A stretch of DNA of 64,000 nt from G963663315 sp963663315 (lineage in GTDB: Bacteria > Pseudomonadota > Gammaproteobacteria > Arenicellales > Poriferihabitantaceae): the NCBI GenBank assembly GCA_963663315.1, contig OY760176.1, forward strand, positions 1,984,001-2,048,000. Direction: 5' to 3'. This document shows positions 27,231 through 36,132 of the stretch, piece after piece. The number at the start of each line of letters is the position of its first letter. Position 1 is the first letter of the stretch. Under the pieces are notes generated by a model. It searched no databases, was not told the origin of the DNA, and worked only from the letters and a program-made list of their open reading frames with translations. The translations under genes were made by a program, and so were the position numbers.

Positions 27231-27431
27231 TCATGGCTGGATGGATTTCAGACGAGCGATAATGTGTTCCATTCGACTGCGCGCTATTTTGTTTTTTTCC
27301 TGTAATGCAGCAAATTCGGTGCGCATCATTTGCTGGTCCATTCTCAATATCTCATTTTCGCGACTCATCTTCTCACACAGTTCGATCATTTTCTCAATGC
27401 GCTGCTCGAGTTTCTGAATGGGACCTTCCAC
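27231..27431 (-). CDS. Small coiled-coil protein (TIGR02449 / ZapB-like)
   Basis: 66 residues, almost entirely coiled coil (IQKLEQRIEKMIELCEKMSR onward). It matches the short TIGR02449-type proteins found directly upstream of zapA in gammaproteobacteria. A role in division with ZapA is inferred from position only. The start is GTG with no better alternative. It ends 28 bp before zapA. Confidence 0.8.
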   Translation of the reverse strand: MEGPIQKLEQRIEKMIELCEKMSRENEILRMDQQMMRTEFAALQEKNKIARSRMEHIIARLKSIQP

Positions 27432-27516
27432 TTATGGGTTCCGTAACAACATTTTATATATTCTTGACTGATCGCTCTTGATAATATCGCACTGATGATA
27501 TTATCCAATGACTTAA

Positions 27517-28080
27517 ATGTCATTTCAACAGAAAATCTATCGGGAACTCGATCAAAAGCTGAGGTCAACCGCCTTCAACAGTGGCGCCCCGGAAGCGCAT
27601 GGGCTGTTGACTGGCCTGGCTTGCAGAGGGGTTTCTGTGCAAGAACTTCAGAATAAACTCTATTTATTTCAGCTCAATAGTGATCAGGAATTAATTCTGC
27701 TTCAGGGATTATTCGAGTTGATACTCAGGGATTTGCAGTCATCCACGCTGAAATACCATCTTTTACTGCCTGGTGATGACACCAGCCCTGTAGTCAGGAC
27801 AGATGAAATTGCCAATTGGTGCGGAGGATACATGCAGGGCTTTTGCCACGATGGTGACACTGCATTTTCTGACAGCAATGAGACGATTCGCGAAATGCTA
27901 CAGGACATCATGAATATGGGTGGCCTGTATCTGGAAGAAACCAGCATGGAAGAAGCCGAAAAGGCAATAATGGAAATTGAAGAATATCTGCGGGTTGGTG
28001 TGCAGCTGATATATGATGGAATTACAGGCATCGACAAATCCAGGTTTGACGGGGTCCCTGACAGCGATGAGATGCATTGA
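27517..28080 (+). CDS. ygfB: UPF0149 family protein YgfB
   Basis: 187 residues. All-helical family with APEAHGLLTGLACRG near residue 24 and WCGGYMQGFCHDG near 102, both characteristic. In Pseudomonas aeruginosa a YgfB protein has been linked to control of beta-lactamase expression; the role here is unknown. It begins the plus-strand ygfB-pepP-ubiH-ubiI block and is divergent from the zapA operon, sharing an 85-bp AT-rich gap. No clear Shine-Dalgarno precedes the ATG. Confidence 0.9.
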   Translation: MSFQQKIYRELDQKLRSTAFNSGAPEAHGLLTGLACRGVSVQELQNKLYLFQLNSDQELILLQGLFELILRDLQSSTLKYHLLLPGDDTSPVVRTDEIANWCGGYMQGFCHDGDTAFSDSNETIREMLQDIMNMGGLYLEETSMEEAEKAIMEIEEYLRVGVQLIYDGITGIDKSRFDGVPDSDEMH

Positions 28081-28121
28081 TGCAATCCTGGTGGTAAATA
28101 AAAGAACAGGACAAAAACAAA

Positions 28122-29426
28122 ATGAACGAAAAAATTTTCACTGACCGGCGACAGGATCTGCTCAACATGCTGGGGGATGGCATTGCCATACTGGCCACAG
28201 CACACCATCAATCCCGTAATAGCGACGTTCTGTTCTCGTTCAGACCGGATAGTGATTTTTATTATCTTACCCATTTCCCCGAACCGGAAGCCATCGCTGT
28301 ATTTGCACCCGGGCGGGCCGAAGGAGAATTTCTGCTTTTTTGCCGGGAACGTGATACAGGCAAAGAGCAATGGGACGGGCCACGGGCAGGCACTGAAGGC
28401 GCGGTCAGGCACTATGGGGCAGATCAGGCTTTTCCGATTAACCAGTTCGATGATCAACTGCCCGAATTGCTGGATAATCGTGAAAAGATATATGCCTTGA
28501 TCGGTCGATATCCTGAATTGGACCACAAGCTGTTGACCGGAACCAATACCGTCAGGGGCAAACGCCGGTCAGGCGCCCATACACCCGGTGGGTATATTGA
28601 CTTGCGGAATATTCTTCATGAAATGCGGTTGATCAAAAAAAGGGAAGAAATAAAAATGATGCGTGCTGCCGCGAAGCTCGCGGCAGCGGGACATGTTCGT
28701 GCGATGCAATATACCACCCCGGGCAAAAAGGAATTTCAGGTGCAGGCTGAACTGGAATGTGAATTTCGACTGGGGGGTAGCGAATATCCAGCCTATCCTT
28801 CAATAGTTGCAGGAGGGGAAAATGCCTGCATCCTCCACTACATCGACAATAATTGTGAACTGCGTGATGGCGACCTGCTACTGATTGATGCTGGCGCTGA
28901 ACTGGATTGTTACGCCTCAGACATTACCCGGACATTTCCGGTCAATGGCAAATTCTCCGGCGAACAAAAAGCATTATATGAAATTGTACTCGCCTCCCAA
29001 AAAGCGGCCATGGAACAGGTCCGGCCTGATTGCAGTGTGGATGATTATCATCAGGCTGCGGTAAAGGTGCTGACCGAAGGCATGGTTGATGTCGGTTTGC
29101 TGAAAGGCGAAACCGGTGAGTTGATTGAAACCCGGGCTTACAATAGATTCTATATGCATCGTACCGGGCACTGGTTGGGTATGGATGTGCATGATGTCGG
29201 CGACTACAAGGTTGACGGTCAGTGGCGATTACTGGAGCCCGGCATGGTATTGACTGTCGAGCCCGGCATTTATATAACTCCTGCCGAGGATGTGGATTCA
29301 CGATGGCACAATATCGGTATCAGGATCGAGGACGATGTTCACGTGACATATCACGAATGTGAGATTCTGACCGGGGGTGTGCCGAAGGATGTCGATGAAA
29401 TCGAAGCGGTGATGGCAGATAAATGA
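28122..29426 (+). CDS. pepP: Xaa-Pro aminopeptidase P
   Basis: 434 residues. Di-manganese metallopeptidase removing N-terminal residues next to proline. The AMP_N domain fills residues 1-135. The catalytic pita-bread fold has its metal ligands in LIDAGAELDCYASDITRTFP (two Asp), HRTGHWLGMDVHDVG (His), LTVEPGIYI (Glu) and RIEDDVHVT (Glu). It lies 41 bp after ygfB and its stop overlaps the ubiH start by 4 bp. Confidence 0.96.
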   Translation: MNEKIFTDRRQDLLNMLGDGIAILATAHHQSRNSDVLFSFRPDSDFYYLTHFPEPEAIAVFAPGRAEGEFLLFCRERDTGKEQWDGPRAGTEGAVRHYGADQAFPINQFDDQLPELLDNREKIYALIGRYPELDHKLLTGTNTVRGKRRSGAHTPGGYIDLRNILHEMRLIKKREEIKMMRAAAKLAAAGHVRAMQYTTPGKKEFQVQAELECEFRLGGSEYPAYPSIVAGGENACILHYIDNNCELRDGDLLLIDAGAELDCYASDITRTFPVNGKFSGEQKALYEIVLASQKAAMEQVRPDCSVDDYHQAAVKVLTEGMVDVGLLKGETGELIETRAYNRFYMHRTGHWLGMDVHDVGDYKVDGQWRLLEPGMVLTVEPGIYITPAEDVDSRWHNIGIRIEDDVHVTYHECEILTGGVPKDVDEIEAVMADK

Positions 29427-30748
29427 CGGCATCTGCCATCACGATGAAGAATCTGGTTTCGATATCGACTGCTGACACAACTGACCTCTTCGATGTCATT
29501 ATCATTGGCGGAGGACTGGTCGGGGCAAGTCTGGCCGTGGCTCTGAAATCTTCCGGGAAAAGGATACTGCTGGTTGAGTCAGGATTATCCGGTTGCCATG
29601 ACCAGCCTGATTCTGACCAGCGCACCATTGCCCTGACCCACGGTTCAAAACTTGTTTTCAGCGCAATGGGGGTGTGGGAGGGTATTGCATCCCAAAAGGC
29701 AGAAACCATAAAGGATATACACGTCTCCAATCGGGGCCACCTCGGACAAACCCATCTTTCTCATTACCATGTGGGGACAGATGCATTGGGTTATGTCGTA
29801 CCCGCCGGTGTACTGAGTCAAACACTCTGGCAGGAGCTGCAATCGATCTCCAATCTGACGCTGTGTTGCCCTGGCAACGCATCTGAAATCGTTCAGGGCC
29901 CAACCCACTGCACGGTAACCCTGGCCCTGCCTGAAACCACCAGACACGTCACTGCAAGACTGGTGGTACTCGCAGATGGCGGCCGGTCCGGTATTATTGA
30001 TCAGTTGAGTCACAAACCACAATCGCGTGAGTATCCCCAATCGGCGATTCTCAGTATTGTCAATGTTGACCGACCTCATCATGGACGCGCCTACGAGCGT
30101 TTTACCGACGAAGGACCGCTTGCGCTGTTGCCTCACTCGACCCTCGGAGTCCAGGGCAGCGACCAGCACAAATACGCGGTAGTGTGGACCACCGAAAAAG
30201 CAAATGTGTCAACAAGGTTGAGCCTGGATGATCCGGGTTTTGCAGATCAACTGCAAAAAACATTTGGCGACCGTGCCGGTCACTTCAGCTGCCCTGCCAA
30301 AAGGAGTGTCTACCCGCTCAAGCGCGTGCACCTGCCCGAACCGTTTTCAGGTCGCACTCTGATAATTGGTAATGCGGCTCATACCGTTCATCCTGTCGCC
30401 GGACAGGGATTCAATCTGGGACTGAGGGATGTGGCCGTTCTGGCAGAAACCATACACCATTGCCCGGATCAGGAACTCGGCAGTCAGGCCATGATCAAAA
30501 AATATACAGAATCAAGAACCCGCGATATACGAATGGTCAAATATTTCACCCATGGCCTGGTTGCATTGTTCACCCATCACTCTGCCGGCGTTTGTCTGGC
30601 CCGAAATCTGGGACTCGCAGTGATCGAGAACCTGCCCCTGGCCAAACGATTTTTGCTCAGACGAAGCATGGGCATGGCGACAAGGCAATCACGACTCACT
30701 CTCGGCCTGCCACTCGCCAGTCAGCCACCTGGCCCGCAGACACCATGA
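29423..30748 (+). CDS. ubiH: 2-octaprenyl-6-methoxyphenol hydroxylase
   Basis: 441 residues; an internal ATG at residue 8 could be the true start. FAD monooxygenase for ring hydroxylation in ubiquinone synthesis. The Rossmann motif DVIIIGGGLVGASLA is near residue 25, and LIIGNAAHTVHPVAGQGFNL near 315 is the second FAD motif. It is assigned UbiH by sequence and by order pepP-ubiH-ubiI. It overlaps both neighbours by 4 bp (ATGA), so the three are coupled. Confirms aerobic respiration. Confidence 0.93.
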   Translation: MTASAITMKNLVSISTADTTDLFDVIIIGGGLVGASLAVALKSSGKRILLVESGLSGCHDQPDSDQRTIALTHGSKLVFSAMGVWEGIASQKAETIKDIHVSNRGHLGQTHLSHYHVGTDALGYVVPAGVLSQTLWQELQSISNLTLCCPGNASEIVQGPTHCTVTLALPETTRHVTARLVVLADGGRSGIIDQLSHKPQSREYPQSAILSIVNVDRPHHGRAYERFTDEGPLALLPHSTLGVQGSDQHKYAVVWTTEKANVSTRLSLDDPGFADQLQKTFGDRAGHFSCPAKRSVYPLKRVHLPEPFSGRTLIIGNAAHTVHPVAGQGFNLGLRDVAVLAETIHHCPDQELGSQAMIKKYTESRTRDIRMVKYFTHGLVALFTHHSAGVCLARNLGLAVIENLPLAKRFLLRRSMGMATRQSRLTLGLPLASQPPGPQTP

Positions 30749-31965
30749 CAAGATCCGACCAGATCTACGATATAGCGATCTCGGGCGCTGGCATGGTGGG
30801 CGCCACTGCCGCCTGTCTGTTCGCCCGATTGGGATTGAAGGTCGCCCTGCTTGATGAAAATTCGATCAGTCCAATGACCCAATGCTCTGATCAAACTCAA
30901 TATGGGCGGGTCAGCGCTGTCAACATCGCATCCAGAAATCTATTCGTCGCACTTGATGTCTGGCCCAGTATCACAGGCAAACGAGCCAGCCCCTACCATT
31001 CCATGCGGGTATGGGAGAATGACAGTGAAATCGAAATTTCCTTCAATGCACAGGCGATGGGCCAGCAACAACTGGGGTTTATTATTGAAAACAGCGTCAT
31101 CATTTCGTCACTGATCGAAAAAATGAAACAGAATTACAACGTCACGATGTTTGAAAACACCCGGCTCAGCGGACGTGATGTCGAAGCAGACAAATTGACG
31201 TTGTTCACCGAAAACAATCAGATCCTGCAATGCAGATTATTGCTGGGGGCAGATGGCGCAGAATCAAATGTCAGAGAAGTCAGTGGAATCAGTTCTTCGG
31301 TTTTCGACTATCAGCAAAATGCCATCGTCACCCGGGTTGTGACTGAAAAGTCCCATCAGACCACAGCGTGGCAGAATTTCCTGCCCACAGGGCCGGTCGC
31401 ATTACTGCCTTTGCAGGATGGAACGAGCTCTATCGTCTGGTCTTGCGACAACACATTCGCAGACAGCATAATGACAATGAATGACGCGCAATTCTGTGAA
31501 GCGCTTGGCTCATGTTTTGCTCTTCATGTCGGGGCGGTAACAAGCTGTGAAAGTCGCCTGAAGTTTCCCCTTGTACAACTTCATGCCGACACATACATCG
31601 CAAAACGCACAGCGTTATGCGGTGATGCTGCGCACACCACTCATCCACTTGCCGGGCTGGGTGCAAACATCGGTTTTATGGACGCCGCATCTATCGCTGA
31701 AGTAGTAAGCGCTGCCAGAGACCGGAATATCGATATAGGCAATCATTCCGTACTGCGCCGCTACGAGCGCTGGAGAAAAGGGGAAAACACACTGGTACTC
31801 GAAACCATGAAAGGCTTCAAGACACTTTTTGCGAAAGAACAGGAAGTCTTCAGGGCTGCCCGTCGGACCGGACTGAGTCTGGTCGATGGCATCGCTCCAC
31901 TTAAAAATCTGTTTGCCGGATTTGCCATGGGGCTATCCGGAGATCTCCCCAAAATCTGTAGATAA
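30745..31965 (+). CDS. ubiI: Ubiquinone hydroxylase UbiI-like FAD monooxygenase
   Basis: 406 residues from the ATG at 30745, overlapping the ubiH stop by 4 bp. The frame extends upstream to 30460, but that part lies inside ubiH and has no homology. It has DIAISGAGMVGATAACLFAR at the N-terminus and ALCGDAAHTTHPLAGLGANI near residue 290. The usual HPLAGQG reads HPLAGLG, a small change in a conserved FAD loop. UbiI hydroxylates C5 of the ubiquinone ring; identity as UbiI rather than UbiF/UbiM rests on gene order. Confidence 0.9.
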   Translation: MTRSDQIYDIAISGAGMVGATAACLFARLGLKVALLDENSISPMTQCSDQTQYGRVSAVNIASRNLFVALDVWPSITGKRASPYHSMRVWENDSEIEISFNAQAMGQQQLGFIIENSVIISSLIEKMKQNYNVTMFENTRLSGRDVEADKLTLFTENNQILQCRLLLGADGAESNVREVSGISSSVFDYQQNAIVTRVVTEKSHQTTAWQNFLPTGPVALLPLQDGTSSIVWSCDNTFADSIMTMNDAQFCEALGSCFALHVGAVTSCESRLKFPLVQLHADTYIAKRTALCGDAAHTTHPLAGLGANIGFMDAASIAEVVSAARDRNIDIGNHSVLRRYERWRKGENTLVLETMKGFKTLFAKEQEVFRAARRTGLSLVDGIAPLKNLFAGFAMGLSGDLPKICR

Positions 31966-32025
31966 CCGCGATGTTTTCAATATGCGGCTCCTGCTTTGGC
32001 TGGCCGTCATTTGATCAACACATTA

Positions 32026-32034
32026 TGCTATAAT
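32026..32034 (+). promoter_or_regulatory. Extended -10 promoter of fur
   Basis: TGCTATAAT is a perfect TGn-extended -10. It lies 7 bp before the GTG start of fur at 32042, where transcription would be expected to begin. No good -35 is present, as expected for an extended -10 promoter. This implies a leaderless fur mRNA. Confidence 0.6.
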
Positions 32035-32041
32035 CCGCCAA

Positions 32042-32455
32042 GTGGACAGCACCGACTTAAAACAGGCAGGCCTTAAAACCACGCTACCCCGCTTGCGGGT
32101 ACTGTCCGTTCTTGAAAAAAGTGAAGTACGCCACCTTTCTGCGGACGAAGTCTACAGAAACCTGCTGGAGGATGACGAATCCATTGGTCTGGCTACGGTG
32201 TATCGGGTGTTGACCCAGTTCGAAGATGCCGGTCTTGTCATTCGACACAATTTTGAAGGCGGACACTCCGTATTCGAACTTAACGATGCTGACCATCATG
32301 ATCACATGATATGTGTAAAGTGCGGCAGTGTGACTGAATTTTTCGACAGAAGAATAGAAGATCAGCAGGAAAAAGTAGCCCACGATCATGGTTTCACAAT
32401 CCAGGATCACTCGCTTACGCTTTTCGGCACCTGTAAGTGCTGTAAAAACCCATAA
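32042..32455 (+). CDS. fur: Ferric uptake regulator
   Basis: 137 residues. Iron-responsive repressor. It matches E. coli Fur closely: LKQAGLKTTLPRLRVLSVL, IGLATVYRVLTQFEDAGLV (DNA-recognition helix), RHNFEGGHSVFEL and the metal-site run NDADHHDHMICVKCGSVTEF, with the CxxC zinc ligands. A C-terminal CKCC pair is also seen. The start is GTG; upstream in-frame codons give no ATG before a stop at 32012, and no Shine-Dalgarno precedes it. It follows ubiI by 76 bp and is 24 bp ahead of a PfkB kinase gene. Confidence 0.95.
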   Translation: MDSTDLKQAGLKTTLPRLRVLSVLEKSEVRHLSADEVYRNLLEDDESIGLATVYRVLTQFEDAGLVIRHNFEGGHSVFELNDADHHDHMICVKCGSVTEFFDRRIEDQQEKVAHDHGFTIQDHSLTLFGTCKCCKNP

Positions 32456-32479
32456 TCCAGACTGACAGGACCAGTATTA

Positions 32480-33421
32480 GTGAGAACATTGGTTACCGGC
32501 TCATTTGCCTACGACACAATTATGGTTTTTGAAGACCAGTTCAAAAACCATATTCTGCCCGACCAGGTACATATTCTTAATGTTTGTTTTTTCGTCCCCG
32601 AAATGCGCAGGGAATTTGGTGGTTGTGCCGGCAACATCTCCTATAACCTGCATTTACTGGGAGGGGATGCAGTACCAATGGGCACCACGGGAGAGGACTT
32701 TGCCCCCTATCGAAATCACCTGATCCAAACAGGCCTGAATCACGAACATGTAACCGATATCCCGGATACCTACACCGCACAAGCCTTCCTGACGACAGAT
32801 ACCGACAACAATCAAATTATTGCATTTCATCCCGGCGCAATGAGTTTTGCCCACCATAACAGGGTTTCGGATGCAGGTGAGATCAGTCTTGGCATAGTTG
32901 CTCCAGATGGAAGAGATGCGATGATTGAGCACTCTGCACAATTTGCAGAGGCGGGTATTCCTTTCTTCTTTGACCCCGGGCAGGGTTTGCCGATGTTCAG
33001 TGGTGAAGAACTCGACACATTCATCGGCCAGGCAACCTATGTGTGCGTGAACGATTATGAATCTGAAATGCTGATGGAAAAAACAGGCAAATCCCTGGAA
33101 CAGGTGGCGCACGAGGTCAAGGCGTTGATTGTCACCCGGGGCGGCAATGGCTCCGATATTTATACCAATGGCCAGCAGTTGCACATTAACCCGGTTGCAG
33201 TTTCACAAATCAAGGACCCCACAGGTTGTGGTGATGCATTCCGGGCAGGGTTACTGTTTGGTGTCGCCAATCAATGGGACTGGTTATCAACAGGGCGACT
33301 CGCCTCATTGATGGGAGGGGTCAAGATTGAACAGTCCGGTACGCAGAACCATGCACCGACAAAAAGTGATCTCGAAGCACGCTACAAGGAAAACTTCGGC
33401 GATGAAATAATGCTTGGCTGA
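32480..33421 (+). CDS. PfkB family carbohydrate/nucleoside kinase
   Basis: 313 residues from a GTG start. Ribokinase-fold kinase: EFGGCAGNISYNLHLLGGDA near residue 40 is the N-terminal signature region, and KDPTGCGDAFRAGLLFG near 248 is PfkB signature 2 with the catalytic Asp and anion hole. The lid HNRVSDAGEI and overall layout resemble bacterial adenosine kinase-like members; the substrate cannot be fixed. It lies 24 bp after fur, probably co-transcribed, and converges with purF (25-bp gap). Confidence 0.85.
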   Translation: MRTLVTGSFAYDTIMVFEDQFKNHILPDQVHILNVCFFVPEMRREFGGCAGNISYNLHLLGGDAVPMGTTGEDFAPYRNHLIQTGLNHEHVTDIPDTYTAQAFLTTDTDNNQIIAFHPGAMSFAHHNRVSDAGEISLGIVAPDGRDAMIEHSAQFAEAGIPFFFDPGQGLPMFSGEELDTFIGQATYVCVNDYESEMLMEKTGKSLEQVAHEVKALIVTRGGNGSDIYTNGQQLHINPVAVSQIKDPTGCGDAFRAGLLFGVANQWDWLSTGRLASLMGGVKIEQSGTQNHAPTKSDLEARYKENFGDEIMLG

Positions 33422-33446
33422 AGCAGCCGGGTAAACATACAGGCAG

Positions 33447-34976
33447 TCAACTGTCCCTTTCATTGATGTCCATGACATCAGAAATGTCCAGTTCGTTTTT
33501 ACTCATTGTTCTGGCGCCATCGTTACGCATCTGGTTTACCAGACTCAGGTACTCTGCCGACACATCGCCAGTGATATATCTGCCATCAAAACAGGAGGTG
33601 TCGAATTCCCTGAGTTCCGGGTTGCATTCCTGAACAGCGCCGATCAGACCATCGAGATCCTGATAGATCAGATTGTCTGCACCAATTACATCACACACTT
33701 CTTCCCTGGTCCGGTTACACGCCACCAGTTCTGACCGGGAAGGCATGTCAATTCCATAAACATTGGCATACTGTACAGGAGGGGCTGCGGATGCAAAATA
33801 TACCTTTTTCGCGCCTGCTTCACGGGCCAGTTCAATTATCTTCTGGGAAGTGGTCCCGCGAACAATCGAATCATCAACCAGCAGGACATTCTTTCCGTTG
33901 AATTCTGAAGCGATGGCGTTAAGTTTTTGTCTCACGGATTTTCGCCGCTGTCCCTGGCCCGACATGATGAAGGTACGACCGATGTATCGATTCTTGACGA
34001 ATCCTTCACTATATGGAATATTCAGCATCTTCGCCATCTCCAGTGCAGCGGTGCGGCTGGTATCAGGGACTGGAATAATCACATCAATGTCATGCTGCGG
34101 CCAGTCCCGTTTGAGTTTCTGGCCGAGACGCTGTCCCATATTGATTCTTGACTGATAGACCGAGACATTATCAAGAATCGAATCGGGTCTTGCCAGATAC
34201 ACATACTCGAAAATACAAGGCGCATGTTTTTGTTTTTCAACACAGACTAAAGAATGTACCTGACCCTGCAAATCAACCAGCATGACCTCCCCGGGAGAAA
34301 TATCCCTGACCAGACTGTAACCAAGCACATCCATGGCTACACTCTCTGAAGCGAAAATGTGAGAGGTCTTACCTTTGTCTTGCCGGATTCCGTATGCCAG
34401 CGGACGGATTCCACAGGGATCCCGAAATGCGACGATGCCTACTCCGACGATCATTGCGGCGACTGCATAAGCTCCCTGGCAGCGGCGAAATACAGCTCTG
34501 ATGGCATTGAACACATCGTCAGGGGCGGCACGTAAACTGGACTCCCCTATCGCTTTTTTAAGTTCGTGGGCAAAGATATTAAGCAGCACCTCGGAGTCGG
34601 AAGAGGTATTCAACTGGCGCAGGTCCTGTTTGAACAGTTCATTTCGAAGCACATCGGCATTGGTCAAATTACCATTGTGGGCGAGTGCAATACCAAATGG
34701 CGAGTTGACGTAGAACGGTTGTGCTTCAGCCCGCGAGTCGTTTCCCGCAGTCGGGTAACGGACATGACCAATGCCCATGGTGCCTCGCAGTTGGACCATG
34801 TGTCGGGTATGAAAAACATCGCGAACCAGTCCGTTATCCTTGCGCAGATAAACCCGGTTCCCGTCACTGGTTATGATACCCGCTGAATTCTGACCGCGAT
34901 GCTGTACAACAGTCAAGCCATCGTATAGCTCCTGGTTGACAGACGTGTTGCCCTGTATACCAATAAGTCCGCACAT
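33447..34976 (-). CDS. purF: Amidophosphoribosyltransferase
   Basis: 509 residues. First committed enzyme of purine synthesis, making phosphoribosylamine from PRPP and glutamine. The chain starts MCGLIGIQG with the catalytic Cys2 of the class II glutaminase. GHVRYPTAGNDSRAEAQPF follows, and the PRPP loop VLLVDDSIVRGTTSQKI is near residue 365. It is last in the minus-strand folC-dedD-cvpA-purF block, 8 bp after cvpA. Confidence 0.97.
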   Translation of the reverse strand: MCGLIGIQGNTSVNQELYDGLTVVQHRGQNSAGIITSDGNRVYLRKDNGLVRDVFHTRHMVQLRGTMGIGHVRYPTAGNDSRAEAQPFYVNSPFGIALAHNGNLTNADVLRNELFKQDLRQLNTSSDSEVLLNIFAHELKKAIGESSLRAAPDDVFNAIRAVFRRCQGAYAVAAMIVGVGIVAFRDPCGIRPLAYGIRQDKGKTSHIFASESVAMDVLGYSLVRDISPGEVMLVDLQGQVHSLVCVEKQKHAPCIFEYVYLARPDSILDNVSVYQSRINMGQRLGQKLKRDWPQHDIDVIIPVPDTSRTAALEMAKMLNIPYSEGFVKNRYIGRTFIMSGQGQRRKSVRQKLNAIASEFNGKNVLLVDDSIVRGTTSQKIIELAREAGAKKVYFASAAPPVQYANVYGIDMPSRSELVACNRTREEVCDVIGADNLIYQDLDGLIGAVQECNPELREFDTSCFDGRYITGDVSAEYLSLVNQMRNDGARTMSKNELDISDVMDINERDS

Positions 34977-34984
34977 AATCGTAA

Positions 34985-35482
34985 TCAGTTTGTAATTGCT
35001 GCCATATATTCGGCAATATCGGCCGGTAATATAATGCGTATCAATTCAATCACCGGAGTAAAATAATCCACCAGCAGTGATTCCTTCCACCAGGGCTGCG
35101 AAGTGAAATCCATGAAGGCGGCCACAACAATCAGCAGAGCCACTATCACGACCCCTCTGAGCAAACCGAATAACAGCCCTAAGGAGCGATCAATTCCAGA
35201 TATTCCCGCTACCGCCAGCAAACGATACAACAAGTGACTGACAATGGAAAATATTATCAGGGAAACAACAAAAATACCGGCAAAAGCGACGACCACGCGA
35301 AACGGCAGCTGGGTTATGTAGTTTCCCAGGTAACCAGCCCCTGCGTTCGCATTGGTATATGCAATCCATAATGCACCCAACCATGAAAACAGCGACAGGA
35401 TTTCCCGGATGAATCCCCGCACCAGACCTATCGACAATGAGACGGCAACAATCGCGAGAATGGAAATGTCGACGATGATCAT
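34985..35482 (-). CDS. cvpA: Colicin V production protein family CvpA
   Basis: 165 residues with four membrane segments. The N-terminus IIVDISILAIVAVSLSIGLV and RGFIREILSLFSWLGALWIA, and GISGIDRSLGLLFGLLRGVV near residue 95, are typical of CvpA. It is needed for colicin V export in E. coli and affects envelope integrity; the exact function is unsettled. It lies between dedD and purF, as expected. Confidence 0.92.
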   Translation of the reverse strand: MIIVDISILAIVAVSLSIGLVRGFIREILSLFSWLGALWIAYTNANAGAGYLGNYITQLPFRVVVAFAGIFVVSLIIFSIVSHLLYRLLAVAGISGIDRSLGLLFGLLRGVVIVALLIVVAAFMDFTSQPWWKESLLVDYFTPVIELIRIILPADIAEYMAAITN

Positions 35483-35517
35483 GAATTTATTAATCCGGGA
35501 AGATCAGGCCGGATTGA

Positions 35518-36132
35518 TCAGGGTGTCTGTCGAGTGACATACACCTTCTCATTGGTCAGTGTTTTTAGCTGAAGACTGGCTTTCTCGGCCAATTCCCTGC
35601 CGTAGTAGGGTCCGGTCCATACGCGAACCGCTTTGCCAAGAGATGTCTGCACTTCAGTGTGCTGCGCTTCGAAACCATTATCTGCAAGCAGCTTTGATAT
35701 CGAATTGACATTCTCGATTTTGGCATAGGTACCCACTCGTACAATCCAGGGTTGACCGGTTTTCCGACCGGTATCTGCGGTCATGGCCACTGTTGCCTGT
35801 TGCCCGGAACTGCTGTCGTTTTGTTTCGGCTGGTCACTTTCACTGGTAGCCGACGATGTGGCGGAACTGGCTGAATCATCTGGCTGTGATTGCGCTTTGT
35901 CGAACCCGGTAACCAGAGGTTCGATTTTTAAAATGGCCGCCTGGCTTTCTGTCAGGCTGTCCTGTTCGGTTATCGTGTCGCTGTCATCACTGCTTTGGGA
36001 GCCACTTTCAGTCGAAGGCAGATGCAACAGGATCGGAATAATCACTACCGCTAATGTGACGATAATGACTGTACCTGTGAGCCGATGGCTGAGTTTATAC
36101 TCGGGTTGCGGTTTTGGTTGTTTTATCGCCAT
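35518..36132 (-). CDS. dedD: SPOR domain protein (DedD-like)
   Basis: 204 residues. One membrane segment near the N-terminus (about 19-40, TVIIVTLAVVIIPILLHLP) is followed by a long Ser/Asp/Gln-rich linker and a C-terminal SPOR domain (about 125-200, PWIVRVGTYAKIENVNSIS). DedD binds denuded septal peptidoglycan and helps constriction. It overlaps folC by 10 bp and precedes cvpA, the standard order. Confidence 0.88.
   Translation of the reverse strand: MAIKQPKPQPEYKLSHRLTGTVIIVTLAVVIIPILLHLPSTESGSQSSDDSDTITEQDSLTESQAAILKIEPLVTGFDKAQSQPDDSASSATSSATSESDQPKQNDSSSGQQATVAMTADTGRKTGQPWIVRVGTYAKIENVNSISKLLADNGFEAQHTEVQTSLGKAVRVWTGPYYGRELAEKASLQLKTLTNEKVYVTRQTP

Noticed and set aside
27432..27516. 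Divergent promoters between the ZapB-like gene and ygfB
   Set aside because: The gap is AT-rich with TTGACT and TTGATA hexamers, but no -10 falls at an acceptable spacing, so no site could be fixed.
27702..28526. 274-residue minus-strand open frame over ygfB and pepP
   Set aside because: It is antisense to two clear genes, has low-complexity Cys/Phe/Ser content and no recognisable domain.
30460..30744. Long 5' extension of the UbiI frame (501 residues in total)
   Set aside because: This part lies inside ubiH and shows no FAD-protein homology; the ATG at 30745 with a 4-bp overlap fits the family length and start.
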